A stretch of 64,000 bases of DNA, from the NCBI RefSeq assembly GCF_024181225.1, contig NZ_CP051198.1, positions 2,294,001 through 2,358,000 on the forward strand. Reading direction: 5' to 3'. The notes beneath the pieces are model-generated. The model was not told the DNA's origin. It did no database searches and saw nothing but the letters and a program-made list of their open reading frames with translations. Below are positions 52,248 through 61,685 of the stretch, one piece after another. This DNA comes from Treponema sp. OMZ 787. Its GTDB lineage: Bacteria > Spirochaetota > Spirochaetia > Treponematales > Treponemataceae. The translations under genes were made by a program, and so were the position numbers. Within the stretch, counting starts at the first letter, position 1. Each line of letters starts with the position of its first letter.

Positions 52248-55200
52248 ATGAATAAAAAAACGGAAATCAAATTATTGAAAGAAAAAGCTCAAAAGGGCAA
52301 TGCGAAATCTATGTGTGAATTAGCTCTTTTATATGCGAATGGAGATAAGGGTCTTCCTAAGGATGAAAAAACGGCATTAGAATTATTTAAAAAGGCCGCC
52401 GATAAAGGTTATACAAAGGGTATGACCGGTATAGGAGGCTTTTATTCCTTGGGGCTGGCAGGGCTTGAAAAAAATGTAGATAAGGCTTTAGAATGGTTTT
52501 TAAAAGCTGCCGATAAAGGCGATGCCTCAGCTATGTATCTTATAGCAAAGGCCTATGAAGACGGTCTTGAAGAATCGAAACAAGACAAAATGACGGCTTT
52601 TGAATGGTATAAAAAAGCTGCAAAAAAAGCTTCTCCCGTTAAAGGTGCCGCCATATACGAAATAGCCCGCTATTACGAAATAGGCCGTGAAGACATAAAG
52701 CAGAATCCCAAAAAAGCAATAGACTTATATAAAAAATCCTTTGAGGAAGGATATTCGGAAGCAGCATATATGCTTGCTAACCTATACTCCATTTTAGATT
52801 TTCAAAAACCTCAATCTAAAGAATATAAAAAAGAAGCCGTTAACTGGTACTTAAAAGCCGCTAAAAAAAATCATAGAGATGCAATGTTTGAAACGGCCGA
52901 GTTTTATATGGAAGGAGCCGGAGATTTTTTAAAAAAAGATGTAAAAAAAGCCTTAAAATGGTATCTTAAAGCCGCAAATGCAGGACAAAAAAAAGCTATC
53001 TTTGTTATTGGAAGTTTTTACGACCAAGGTATAAATTCTCTAGCCCAAGACAAAAAAAAGGCTCTCGAATGGTTTAAAAAAACTGGAGAAGATGATCTTT
53101 TCTGCAAAATCGGAGACTTTTATAAAAACAGTGGGTACAGAACATACGGCTTCAATAATTCAAAAAAAATAGCCCTAAGCTATTATAAAAAGGCTGCAAA
53201 AAAAGGAAGCATAGATGCCATGTATAAAATAGGCGGGTTATACAGATCCGAACTTGACGATAAAGACAGAAATATAAAAACAGCCTCAGAATGGTACAAA
53301 AAAGCGGCTGATACAGGCGACAAAAAGTCAATGCACACATTGGGAGAATGCTACATAGAGGAAAAAGACGTTCAAAAAGCTTTAGAATGGTTTGAAAAAG
53401 CTTCCAAGGCAGGCAACATAGATTCTACACTTAAATTAGGACTTTACTATGAATACGGCTATGAAGGCTTTGTAAAGGATGAAAAAAAATCTCTTGAATA
53501 CTATAAAAAAGCCTTAAAAGAAGATCCGTCATATGCAGAGGCCTTGTACGGTATGGGAAGATTCTGCGAGCACGGAAAAGGCGGCCTTCCTCAAGATGAA
53601 AATAAGGCCTTAGACTACTATGAAAAAGCCATAGACAATGAAAAAAACTCCTTAAAATATGCCTATCTAAAATTGTTATTCAGCGGACAAACTCAAAGCT
53701 CCTCTCGTGAGGAAGCAACAGACGCTCAAACAAATGATCAAGCTTCAGATAAAAAGAAAGAAATAATGTACCAAATAGGCCGTAATTACCTCAATAAAGG
53801 AAGAACAAATTCCTTTCAGCGTGATGAAAAAAACGCATTAAAATGGTTTCAAAAAGCCTTTGAGGCAGGTGATGATGATGCAGCATATACTATAGGTTCT
53901 ATTTATGAAGAACAAAAAGATGATCTTAACGCTTTAGAATGGTATAAAAAAGCTGCCGATAATGGGGATAACGATGCAATATACAAGATCGGCTGCTTAT
54001 ACATTTATACAAAAAACAATTCAATCAAAAATAATAGGGAAGGCATAAACTGGCTTCAAAAAGCGGCAGCCCTAGGCTATGACTCTGCTATAAGAGAATT
54101 AAAGTCTCTATATAGCGACGGCAGCGATCCGTTCTGTAACGAAATTCTATCTGATGAAGAAATAACCGAAAGCGACATAGATTGGTACAAAAAAAATGCA
54201 CTCAGTGAGGGAAACGAGCGCGATATGTACCTCATAGGAAGATTTTATGAAAAAGGGAGCCGTGGATATAAAAAAGATGAAGCCCAAGCCTTGGAATGGT
54301 ACATAAAAGCTGCAGAAAAAGGATACACTCAAGCTATGGCGCTAGTTGCATATTTTTATGCTTACGGTCCAGGCGGCTTAAAAAAAGACGAAAAAGAAGC
54401 CCTAAAATGGTATAAAAAAATAGGTAAAAAGGATAATGGATGCAGTCTCTATAATGAAGCCCACTTCTATGAATCCGAATATACCAATCTGGTAGTGGAT
54501 AAAAAAAGAGCTTTAAAACTATATAAACTCTCAGCCGAATTCGGATACACAGATGCACTTTATAACATAGGATGCCTCTATGAGGAAGGACCGGACGGCA
54601 TAAAAAAAGACGAAAAAGAAGCCTTAAAATACTATCAAAAAGCCGTCGAAAACGGAAGCTGCATAGGTATGATAAAAATGGCCTATATTTATGACTATGG
54701 ACTATGCGGATTAAAAAAAGATAAAAAAGAAGCCCTAAAATGGTATAAAAAAATAGGTAAAGAAGATAAGGGATACACTCTTTATATGCACGCCCGGTAC
54801 TATGAATCCGGCTGTGACGATCAAGGACCGGATAAAAAAAGAGCTTTAAAACTATATAAACTCGCAGCCGAATTCGGATACACAGATGCACTTTGTAAAA
54901 TAGGATACTTATATGAGGAGGGACCGGACGGATTAAAAAAAGACGAAAAAGAAGCCTTAAAATACTATCAAAAAGCAGCCGACAAAGGAGACCTTTCAGC
55001 TATGGAGAAACTATCTATATTTTATGACCAAGGAAAAGGAGGTCTTAAAAAAAGTGTAAAAAAGGCATTTCAATGGTATAAAAAATCACGAACTTTAAGC
55101 ACAGGTGCTTTAAGGACAGGCGATAGTTTAATAGACCAATTTAGAGAAAGTATCCCCAATGAAGAATCGTTTGTAAAAAAACATGACAGAAACCAAGAGG

Positions 55201-55370
55201 CTGTCCTAATGTATGAACTCGGTAGTAAATACACAGAATTATATGGCTGGAAATATGACATAAAAAAAGCCTTAGGATGGTTTAAAAGGGCAGCAGCTAA
55301 AGGAAGCGTCGAAGCAAAAAAAGCCATGGAGGATTTATACTGTAAAATAAAAGAGGGAGAGGATAAATAA
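52248..55370 (+). CDS. Giant Sel1-repeat protein
   Basis: 1040 residues, no signal peptide. About two dozen Sel1-like (SLR) helical repeats of 36-44 residues cover nearly the whole protein. The consensus is A-x-Y-x-I-G-x-(F/L)-Y-E-x-G-x-G-G-L-K-K-D-E-K-E-A-L-K-W-Y-K-K-A-A (listed residue by residue). The last third contains near-identical pairs (KKDEKEALKWYKKIGK twice; KRALKLYKL twice), indicating recent internal duplication. Sel1 arrays are protein-binding scaffolds; bacterial ones often take part in host interaction or stress signalling. GGAG precedes the ATG. No enzymatic domain. Confidence 0.88.
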   Translation: MNKKTEIKLLKEKAQKGNAKSMCELALLYANGDKGLPKDEKTALELFKKAADKGYTKGMTGIGGFYSLGLAGLEKNVDKALEWFLKAADKGDASAMYLIAKAYEDGLEESKQDKMTAFEWYKKAAKKASPVKGAAIYEIARYYEIGREDIKQNPKKAIDLYKKSFEEGYSEAAYMLANLYSILDFQKPQSKEYKKEAVNWYLKAAKKNHRDAMFETAEFYMEGAGDFLKKDVKKALKWYLKAANAGQKKAIFVIGSFYDQGINSLAQDKKKALEWFKKTGEDDLFCKIGDFYKNSGYRTYGFNNSKKIALSYYKKAAKKGSIDAMYKIGGLYRSELDDKDRNIKTASEWYKKAADTGDKKSMHTLGECYIEEKDVQKALEWFEKASKAGNIDSTLKLGLYYEYGYEGFVKDEKKSLEYYKKALKEDPSYAEALYGMGRFCEHGKGGLPQDENKALDYYEKAIDNEKNSLKYAYLKLLFSGQTQSSSREEATDAQTNDQASDKKKEIMYQIGRNYLNKGRTNSFQRDEKNALKWFQKAFEAGDDDAAYTIGSIYEEQKDDLNALEWYKKAADNGDNDAIYKIGCLYIYTKNNSIKNNREGINWLQKAAALGYDSAIRELKSLYSDGSDPFCNEILSDEEITESDIDWYKKNALSEGNERDMYLIGRFYEKGSRGYKKDEAQALEWYIKAAEKGYTQAMALVAYFYAYGPGGLKKDEKEALKWYKKIGKKDNGCSLYNEAHFYESEYTNLVVDKKRALKLYKLSAEFGYTDALYNIGCLYEEGPDGIKKDEKEALKYYQKAVENGSCIGMIKMAYIYDYGLCGLKKDKKEALKWYKKIGKEDKGYTLYMHARYYESGCDDQGPDKKRALKLYKLAAEFGYTDALCKIGYLYEEGPDGLKKDEKEALKYYQKAADKGDLSAMEKLSIFYDQGKGGLKKSVKKAFQWYKKSRTLSTGALRTGDSLIDQFRESIPNEESFVKKHDRNQEAVLMYELGSKYTELYGWKYDIKKALGWFKRAAAKGSVEAKKAMEDLYCKIKEGEDK

Positions 55371-55391
55371 AAAAAGCTCTTATACCTCACC

Positions 55392-55420
55392 TTGCAATTT
55401 TTAGTATTTTTTATTATACT
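55392..55420 (+). promoter_or_regulatory. Promoter of the M23 peptidase gene
   Basis: TTGCAA (55392-55397), 17-base spacer, TATACT (55415-55420), about 70 bases before the ATG at 55492. Confidence 0.55.
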
Positions 55421-55491
55421 TTTAATCGTAAAGAGTGAATAAACTTAGCTCTTATGCCGATAATCAGATCGAAAAAGTTTTGCAGGTTTAA

Positions 55492-56415
55492 ATGAAAAAA
55501 AATCACTATTTGTTTGCAGGTATAATAGTTTTTCTCCTAGTACTCGGTACAGCCTATTTCGCGCTAAACGGGTTTAATGTTATTAGTTCACCTGAAACCG
55601 CATTGGATGACGGAATGGGAGGAGGAGACACAAGACTGCCGACTTTTAGACCTGACAAAGAAATATCCGACATAACACTTCCTCCGCTTGACTACATAGT
55701 GTATTCGGTAAAAAAAGGCGACATGGTAGGCGAAATAGCTTCACGCTACGGGGTAAGTCAGGATGCAATTATAAGCGTAAACAAGCTTCGAAACACACGA
55801 ACCCTTCAAATAGGACAACTCTTAAAGATTCCTTCAATGGACGGAATTGTTTATACGCCAAAAAAAGGCGACACACCTGAAAAATTAGCCGATACCTATA
55901 AAATTTCACTGGAAAAACTGGCTCTTGTTAATAATATTTCGGACAACAATGTTCTAAAAGCAGGTTCCGTTATCTTTTTGCCTGATGCAAAGCTGGATTG
56001 GGTTACCCTACAAGAAATTAACGGAGATCTTTTTAAGTCTCCTATACACGGAAGATACAGGGTAACCTCCCGCTACGGCTGGAGACGGGACCCTTTTACA
56101 GGAAAACGCAGCTTTCATAACGGAATAGACCTTGCAACATACTACGGAGCCCCAATTTACGCTGCCCTTCCCGGAACCGTGGCCGCAACCGGATACAGCA
56201 ATGTGTACGGTAACTATGTGATAATCAGACATCACTCCGGCTATCAAACCCTTTACGGGCACATGCATACTATTTTAACTTCAAGAGGAAGATATGTTAC
56301 ACCTCAAAGTAAGATAGGAACAGTAGGAACTACAGGAAGAAGCACCGGCCCCCATGTCCACTTTACGGTCTATAAAAACGGAGCAACAATAAACCCTGTA
56401 GCCGTATGGAACTAG
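55492..56415 (+). CDS. M23 family metallopeptidase with two LysM domains
   Basis: 307 residues. N-terminal signal/anchor helix (LFAGIIVFLLVLGTAYFAL), two LysM domains (about 68-115, VYSVKKGDMVGEIASRYGV; about 120-165, TPKKGDTPEKLADTY) and a C-terminal lysostaphin-type M23 domain. Zinc ligands are in FHNGIDLA and GPHVHF, with GHMH between. It acts on peptidoglycan cross-links or activates amidases (NlpD/EnvC-like); all catalytic residues are present. Its 3' end overlaps the convergent anti-sigma gene by 4 bases. Confidence 0.93.
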   Translation: MKKNHYLFAGIIVFLLVLGTAYFALNGFNVISSPETALDDGMGGGDTRLPTFRPDKEISDITLPPLDYIVYSVKKGDMVGEIASRYGVSQDAIISVNKLRNTRTLQIGQLLKIPSMDGIVYTPKKGDTPEKLADTYKISLEKLALVNNISDNNVLKAGSVIFLPDAKLDWVTLQEINGDLFKSPIHGRYRVTSRYGWRRDPFTGKRSFHNGIDLATYYGAPIYAALPGTVAATGYSNVYGNYVIIRHHSGYQTLYGHMHTILTSRGRYVTPQSKIGTVGTTGRSTGPHVHFTVYKNGATINPVAVWN

Positions 56416-56897
56416 GCCATCTCTTTTTTTAAATCAAACTTTTTTACAAAAAAATCAAGATTGCGGTAAACAAAAAGAGCCGAATAAACGCTCACAAAGA
56501 CTGAAAATACAAGGGCAAAGGGAATTACAAAACTAAGTTTAAAATTTTCCGCAGCCCATTTACCTATTTCTGTAAAAGGTATGTAGGCAAGACCGACAAT
56601 CATCAATACGCCTACAACAGCCCAAGGCAGGATACTTACATTCGGCAGCCGGTATTTTTCGGCCTGCAAGCTAAAAAAATCCGGAACAGCGGCCTGAATT
56701 TTCAGCATCGTTTTTTCCGTCAGAACCTCGTCTGCCTTGGCGTGAAAAGAAGATGTATATAGATTTGATGCTTGAGTAAGAGCACGGACAAGGCTGCGGC
56801 ACTTTTTACACCGCAAAAGGTGAAAGGTAACCGTAAAAGGAACCGCCTCATGCTTATCAAGCATCATATAGCGGTTAATAGCTTCATTACATGTCAT
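56412..56897 (-). CDS. Zinc-finger anti-sigma-like membrane protein
   Basis: 161 residues. The N-terminus carries the ZAS motif H-x3-C-x2-C (FHLLRCKKC, His26, Cys30, Cys33), typical of anti-sigma factors that sequester ECF sigmas. Two C-terminal membrane helices follow (ILPWAVVGVLMIVGLAYI; LSFVIPFALVFSVFVSVYSALFVY). It overlaps the sigma gene upstream by 11 bases. Predicted to hold the ECF sigma factor at the membrane until an envelope signal arrives. Confidence 0.82.
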   Translation of the reverse strand: MTCNEAINRYMMLDKHEAVPFTVTFHLLRCKKCRSLVRALTQASNLYTSSFHAKADEVLTEKTMLKIQAAVPDFFSLQAEKYRLPNVSILPWAVVGVLMIVGLAYIPFTEIGKWAAENFKLSFVIPFALVFSVFVSVYSALFVYRNLDFFVKKFDLKKEMA

Positions 56898-57528
56898 AGG
56901 CCAAATTCAATTTAAATAAAACCGGATATTCAGGAATTTCCTCTTGTCCGTAAATTCCCTGATTTTCAAGCTCAGTCTTTAATATTTTTTTTGAACGGAA
57001 AATATGAGACTTAATAGTATTTACAGGGATGCCGGTAACGGACTCTATATCTGCATAGGGCATATCATAAAAAAAGTATAGGTCTATACAGATTTTATAT
57101 TTTTCTGGAAGATCGTTTATAGCCTGCCTGATTGCGTTTTTTACACAATTTTGAATCTGCCTTTCTTCGGGTGTAAGGTCATTGGTTTTTATCTCAAAAT
57201 CGTCAAAGGCGGAAACGAATTCTCTCTTACGCTTAACAGAGTTTATTGCCGCATTATAAGCAATTCTCATCATCCATGTAGAAAAAGAAGACTCTCCTCG
57301 GAATTTCGGCAGAGCCGAAAAAGTTTTAAGCATTATATCCTGCACAAAATCTTCCGCGTCATCATGATTTTTAAAAAAACTCATCCCCAAAGAGTAGACT
57401 CGCTTTTGATATTTTGAAGCGATTATGCTGAAAGCCTCGGTATTTCCTGCAAGGACGGCCTTACATAGGAGGCGGTCTTGCACGGCTTCGGGAGATTCTT
57501 TTCTGAGGAAGCCGGAAAATTTAATCAT
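56887..57528 (-). CDS. RNA polymerase ECF-type sigma factor
   Basis: 213 residues. Region 2 (YSLGMSFFKNHDDAEDFVQDIMLKTF, STWMMRIAYNAAINSVKR) and region 4 (LPEKYKICIDLYFFYDMPYADIESVTGIPVNTIKSHIFRSKKIL) are clear; region 3 is missing, as in ECF (RpoE-like) sigmas. Operon with its anti-sigma gene directs an envelope-stress or surface response. Its ATG overlaps the previous gene's stop by 8 bases. Confidence 0.93.
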   Translation of the reverse strand: MIKFSGFLRKESPEAVQDRLLCKAVLAGNTEAFSIIASKYQKRVYSLGMSFFKNHDDAEDFVQDIMLKTFSALPKFRGESSFSTWMMRIAYNAAINSVKRKREFVSAFDDFEIKTNDLTPEERQIQNCVKNAIRQAINDLPEKYKICIDLYFFYDMPYADIESVTGIPVNTIKSHIFRSKKILKTELENQGIYGQEEIPEYPVLFKLNLAYDM

Positions 57529-57877
57529 CTTTAACCTTTCCCTTTCCGGATTTTGACGAAATTATGTAATATACCAAAAGACCTGTACCGCAGCTTAGAG
57601 GCACAAGGCCGCCCAAAAGAACATAACTTACTCCGTCTATTACGGAAAAAAGGGCTGTCAAAACACTGCCGATCATAAATAAAAGAATGCCAGAAATAAG
57701 ACAAAAACCCGACAAATTGAATTTTATCGGAACATAGGTTTTGGTTTGAATTTGACAGATTATCTGCTTGTTGCGCCAAAATAAATAGAAAAAAATTAAA
57801 ACTCCGGCCATGACAATGCCGACTATAGGAACAACAGCTATAATAATTTGTGCAGCAGCAACAGGTTGTCCGCTCAT
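57521..57877 (-). CDS. Small membrane protein of the sigma-factor operon
   Basis: 118 residues from ATG 57877 (TTGGAGG upstream). Three or four hydrophobic helices (IIIAVVPIVGIVMAGVLIFFYLFW; LSGFCLISGILLFMIGSVLTALF; YVLLGGLVPLSCGTGLLVYYII) and a short charged tail. No known domain. Overlaps the sigma gene by 8 bases, so it may take part in signalling to the sigma/anti-sigma pair. Confidence 0.75.
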   Translation of the reverse strand: MSGQPVAAAQIIIAVVPIVGIVMAGVLIFFYLFWRNKQIICQIQTKTYVPIKFNLSGFCLISGILLFMIGSVLTALFSVIDGVSYVLLGGLVPLSCGTGLLVYYIISSKSGKGKVKDD

Positions 57878-57909
57878 TTTAATCCTCCAAAATTTTACCC
57901 TTAACAATT

Positions 57910-58380
57910 TTATTCCAAAATAACAAAGTCCTTAAAATATATCCGCTTTATACGCGATAAATTTAGGATAGAATTTATCTCGGCCAATACTTCTTTTTTG
58001 ACCTCATTTTCAGACATGGTATAAAGCTCATATACGGTTTTTTGCGAAAACCAATCGATAAGGCTTTTTCGGATAGCTTCCTTTTTTTGAACAAGTTCTT
58101 CTTCAAAGGCCTTATCTTCCGAATTATACTCCAAAACGGGAAAAACGACAAGGGTTCCGGGAGTCTTATCGGCCGTAGGAATTCTAAGCCTGCCTAAATC
58201 GGAATAAAGAGCTTTTTTTCCGCGAATTTCAGAAGGGCTTTCGGGTTTTAAAACCTCATCGGTCTTTTTTCCCTTAAAAAGAGAAAAAACGGAACCCGCA
58301 ATTATAATTACGATTAACGCAAAAAGGAGATATTTAAGAAAGATATACAATGTTAAGCCCTTCCGTTTATTTTTAACCAT
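57910..58380 (-). CDS. FliL-like membrane protein
   Basis: 156 residues. One N-terminal membrane helix (YLLFALIVIIIAGSVFSLF) and a periplasmic domain resembling FliL: VVFPVLEYNSEDKAFEEELVQKKEAIRKSL, KKEVLAEINSILNLSRIKRIYFKDFVIL. FliL stabilises the flagellar stator; this copy lies outside a flagellar operon, between an MscS gene and an ECF sigma operon. A stomatin/stator-like accessory function is plausible. Confidence 0.75.
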   Translation of the reverse strand: MVKNKRKGLTLYIFLKYLLFALIVIIIAGSVFSLFKGKKTDEVLKPESPSEIRGKKALYSDLGRLRIPTADKTPGTLVVFPVLEYNSEDKAFEEELVQKKEAIRKSLIDWFSQKTVYELYTMSENEVKKEVLAEINSILNLSRIKRIYFKDFVILE

Positions 58381-58405
58381 AAAAGCCCTCTATAACAGTA
58401 AGTTT

Positions 58406-59626
58406 TTAATTTTTTGCCAAAAAACCGCCTACAGGATATTGGAAGATTCTAAGGTCAAATTCGTGGACGGCCGCAAAAAGGTGGTCAAAAATATCGGCCT
58501 GAATTTTTTCATATTCGCTCCAGACCGTAGTTGCGGTAAAAACATAAATCTCCAAGGGAATTCCTGTAGCACCCGGCTCAAGCTGGCGTACTAAAAAGGT
58601 CAAATCCTTCCTCAAAGAATCAAGGCTTTGAAGATAGCGCGTAACATACATTCTAAAGGTTCCGATATTGGTAAGCCTTCTATCGTTTAAGGGATGCTCG
58701 GTATCGCTTCCGTATTGGGCACTTATGTCGGCACTCTCGACTTCGGCAAAATAGGATTTTAAAAGCTCAATCTTCCCTACCCTTCTCCTAAGTTCTTCAT
58801 CCATAAATTTGACCGAAGAAACATCCAAAAAGATTGAACGCTTAATACGCCTTCCGCCAGTTTCCTGCATACCGCGCCAGTTTTTAAAACCGCTTTGCAT
58901 AAGATCGCTTGTCGGCAAAACCGAAATAGTCTTATCCCAGTTTTGAATTTTTATTGTATGCAGGGCGACCTCGGTAACATCTCCGTCTGCATCGTACTTG
59001 GGAACGGAAATCCAATCTCCTCTTCTAACCAAATCGTATGAAGAAATTTGCAAGCTAGCCACAAAAGAAAGAATAGTTTCGCGGAAGACCAAAAGAAGAA
59101 CAGCCGTCATCGCTCCTATTCCGCTTAAGAGGGTTAAGGGCGACTTGCCGCTGATTGTTCCAGCCGCAATTATAAAACCGGTAATGTAAACAATCAGGAT
59201 AAAAACCTGAATATAGCTGCGGTACGGCTTTCCTTTAAACTGAGGGGCATTTTCGGTATAGGCAGTAAGCCCGTCCAAAAGGCCGTGCAGGAGCCTTATG
59301 ATTATCCAGATTAAAATAATACTTGAAAGCTTTTGCATGACAGCGGCACCGAAGCTAAGCTTTAGAGACAAAAAATTAAAGGCAAATATGTAGATGATTA
59401 AAGAAATGCGTTCAACATGAAGCTTATCAAAAATATAATCATCCAACTTGCTCTTTGTCTTAGCCGTAAGGCGTGAAATAATCTTTCTTATTGCTCCCGT
59501 GGCTGTCCTTTTTAATATTTTATGAAGAATAAAAGAAACAGCCAAAACGCTAATCAGCCAAAAAATATCGCTTCGCACAGAATATTCCGAAAGCCACATT
59601 TGAAAATTATTCATAATATTTTGCAT
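58406..59626 (-). CDS. Large MscS-family mechanosensitive channel
   Basis: 406 residues with five predicted membrane helices (FWLISVLAVSFILHKIL to ...) and the MscS beta domain with VRRGDWISVPKYDADGDVTEVALHTIKIQNWDKTISVLPTSDLMQSGFKNW in pieces. It is of the YbdG type, which has a longer beta-domain insertion than MscS. ATG 59626 is chosen; the GTG at 59635 is upstream of it but has no site. First gene of the operon running to the anti-sigma gene; promoter TTTACA-17-TAGAAT at 59679-59651. Confidence 0.88.
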   Translation of the reverse strand: MQNIMNNFQMWLSEYSVRSDIFWLISVLAVSFILHKILKRTATGAIRKIISRLTAKTKSKLDDYIFDKLHVERISLIIYIFAFNFLSLKLSFGAAVMQKLSSIILIWIIIRLLHGLLDGLTAYTENAPQFKGKPYRSYIQVFILIVYITGFIIAAGTISGKSPLTLLSGIGAMTAVLLLVFRETILSFVASLQISSYDLVRRGDWISVPKYDADGDVTEVALHTIKIQNWDKTISVLPTSDLMQSGFKNWRGMQETGGRRIKRSIFLDVSSVKFMDEELRRRVGKIELLKSYFAEVESADISAQYGSDTEHPLNDRRLTNIGTFRMYVTRYLQSLDSLRKDLTFLVRQLEPGATGIPLEIYVFTATTVWSEYEKIQADIFDHLFAAVHEFDLRIFQYPVGGFLAKN

Positions 59627-59650
59627 AAAATACACCGTCCATCTCTTTTA

Positions 59651-59731
59651 ATTCTAATTAAAATGATGAAGTCTGTAAAGAGCTTTTGAAAATCTAAGTT
59701 CTTGATTCAGGCATACAAACTGTGTTATAGT
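59651..59731. promoter_or_regulatory. Divergent promoters of the MscS/sigma operon and the response regulator
   Basis: Minus strand: TTTACA (59679-59674), 17-base spacer, TAGAAT (59656-59651). Plus strand: TTGATT (59702-59707), 18-base spacer, TATAGT (59726-59731), 6 bases, ATG 59738, so the regulator mRNA should be leaderless. Confidence 0.65.
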
Positions 59732-59737
59732 AACCAT

Positions 59738-60391
59738 ATGAGAATAGCGATTGTAGACGATGAAAAGCTCATATGCGAGGGATTAAAAATTATTTTTTCT
59801 ACCTATCCGGATATTGAAGTTGTTGCAACAGGCAGTAACGGAAATGAAGCTTTAAAAATATGCGAAGAAAAAAAGCCTGAGCTCCTCCTCATGGATATAA
59901 GAATGCCCGAATGTAACGGCGTGGAAGCCGCAAAAAAAATAAAAAAAGATTTTCCCGATATAAAAATATTGATTCTTACCACCTTTAACGATACCGAATA
60001 TATTCAAAAAGCCCTTCAATACGGAGCGTCCGGCTATCTTTTAAAAGACAGCTCTCCCGATGTAATCTATGACGGAATCAAGGCTGCAATTTCGGGGAAC
60101 ATCGTCATAAACCCCGAGGTCGCAAAAACCATGCTTTTTGAAAATCATGAAGAAACGGAAGAAAGAGTTTTAAAAACCTTGCAGGAAATTCAAGATGAGT
60201 ACGGATTGAGCCAAAAAGAAGTGGAAATTATAAGACTCGTTTCTGAAGGGCTTTCAAATAAACAGATTGCCTATAAACAAGGCCTTTCTGAAGGCACTAT
60301 CAAAAACAATATTTCGGTAATATTTGATAAGACCTTTGTTTCGGACAGAACACAGCTTGCCGCCTTTGCATTTAAAAACGGGATTGTGTAG
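59738..60391 (+). CDS. NarL/FixJ-type response regulator
   Basis: 217 residues. Receiver domain with acidic pocket (VDDEK), phospho-acceptor Asp in LLMDIRMPECNG, Thr in LILTTF, Lys in YLLKDSS; then a LuxR-type HTH (LSQKEVEIIRLVSEGLSNKQIAYKQGLSEGTIKNNISVI). Start ATG 59738 is set by the receiver domain and the promoter. No histidine kinase gene lies nearby, so it is an orphan in this window. Confidence 0.92.
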   Translation: MRIAIVDDEKLICEGLKIIFSTYPDIEVVATGSNGNEALKICEEKKPELLLMDIRMPECNGVEAAKKIKKDFPDIKILILTTFNDTEYIQKALQYGASGYLLKDSSPDVIYDGIKAAISGNIVINPEVAKTMLFENHEETEERVLKTLQEIQDEYGLSQKEVEIIRLVSEGLSNKQIAYKQGLSEGTIKNNISVIFDKTFVSDRTQLAAFAFKNGIV

Positions 60392-60524
60392 GGTATCCAC
60401 TTTAAATACTGCAGCAGTTTATTCACATTTCCTCCCCCGCTTGAAAAAAAGCCTTTGTTGGAATATAATCCGCCAATAAGATGTACTTTTATATAATGTA
60501 CAGTTACTTTGGAGAGCTTAAGGT

Positions 60525-61670
60525 ATGGAATCTAAATACTCTTTAAAAAAAGAAATAGGGCTTGAAAACTTTATCTTTCTGGGATGTTTTTTTGCCTTCT
60601 TTTTCGGTGTCGGCTCGGTTATGGGCGGCGTAAATATGATTAAGACAATGATGGAAACAGGCTTTGATCTTCTTATCAATATCTGCTTGTATCTGATGGC
60701 GGTGGCTGTATTGGCCGGAGCCGTCTCAGGGCTTTTTTCGGAATTCGGAACGGTTGCCCTGATCAACAAAATCTTGTACAAATTGATGAAGCCCTTGTAC
60801 GATTTACCCGGAGCCTCCTCCCTCGGCATCTTAAACTGTTTTTTATCGGACAACCCTGCAATTTTAACCCTTGCCGATGACGATAATTTTAGGCGCTATT
60901 TTAAGCAATACCAGCTTCCTGCCCTTACAAACCTGGGCACAGCCTTCGGAATGGGCTTGATTACCACAACAGCAATGATGGGCTTAAACGTAAAATCGGC
61001 AGTCCCGGCCGCCTTAATAGGAAACGCCGGAGCTATAGCGGGAAGTATAGTTTCAGTCCGCTTGATGATTCATTTTTCCAAAAAGCGTTATGGAACAGAG
61101 GCCATGGTTTCTACAAAAAGAGTTGACCCCATCCCCGAAAAAATGCGTCCCGTAAGACCGGGCGGAGCCGGAGCAAGGTTTATTCAGGCTATGCTTGACG
61201 GCGGAAAATCGGGAGTCAGTATGGGTATGGCCATCATCCCCGGCGTAGTAATTATCTGTACGATAGTTATAATGCTTACAAACGGCCCGAGTGCAGACGG
61301 CACCTACACGGGAGCAGCACGAGAAGGAATCGCCCTCCTTCCATGGATAGGTCAAAAGCTGAGCTTTATCTTAAATCCCCTTTACGGTTTTAGTTCTCCT
61401 GAGGCTATTTCTGTCCCGATAACGGCCCTTGGTTCTACGGGAGCCGCCCTCGGCATTGTAAAGGAAATGTCTTTAATGGGAAAAATTACAGCCAACGATA
61501 TCGCTGTCTTTACTGCAATCTGTATGTGCTGGAGCGGTTATATTTCTACCCATATCGCAATGATGGATGCCCTCGACACAAAGGAGATGACCGGCAAGGC
61601 TATTTTAAGCCACACCATAGGCGGCCTCTTTGCAGGCTTTGTTGCCCATCTTCTAGCCTTTGTGCTTTAA
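60525..61670 (+). CDS. Nucleoside-recognition (Gate) domain membrane protein
   Basis: 381 residues with eight or nine helices and two Gate-domain halves (LINKILYKLMKPLYDLPGASSLGILNCFLSDNPAIL in pieces; SFILNPLYGFSSPEAISVPITALGSTGAALG). It matches the CD0519/CD1768 type of membrane proteins related to spore-maturation and nucleoside transporter proteins. Substrate unknown. It is followed by a CobQ-like gene 15 bases downstream, so possibly cotranscribed. Confidence 0.82.
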   Translation: MESKYSLKKEIGLENFIFLGCFFAFFFGVGSVMGGVNMIKTMMETGFDLLINICLYLMAVAVLAGAVSGLFSEFGTVALINKILYKLMKPLYDLPGASSLGILNCFLSDNPAILTLADDDNFRRYFKQYQLPALTNLGTAFGMGLITTTAMMGLNVKSAVPAALIGNAGAIAGSIVSVRLMIHFSKKRYGTEAMVSTKRVDPIPEKMRPVRPGGAGARFIQAMLDGGKSGVSMGMAIIPGVVIICTIVIMLTNGPSADGTYTGAAREGIALLPWIGQKLSFILNPLYGFSSPEAISVPITALGSTGAALGIVKEMSLMGKITANDIAVFTAICMCWSGYISTHIAMMDALDTKEMTGKAILSHTIGGLFAGFVAHLLAFVL

Positions 61671-61685
61671 GATAACTTTAAGATA

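Noticed and set aside
54334-54891. 185-codon minus-strand ORF with repeated Leu/Arg/Phe segments
   Set aside because: Antisense shadow of the Sel1 repeats; no start signals and its repeats follow the Sel1 period.
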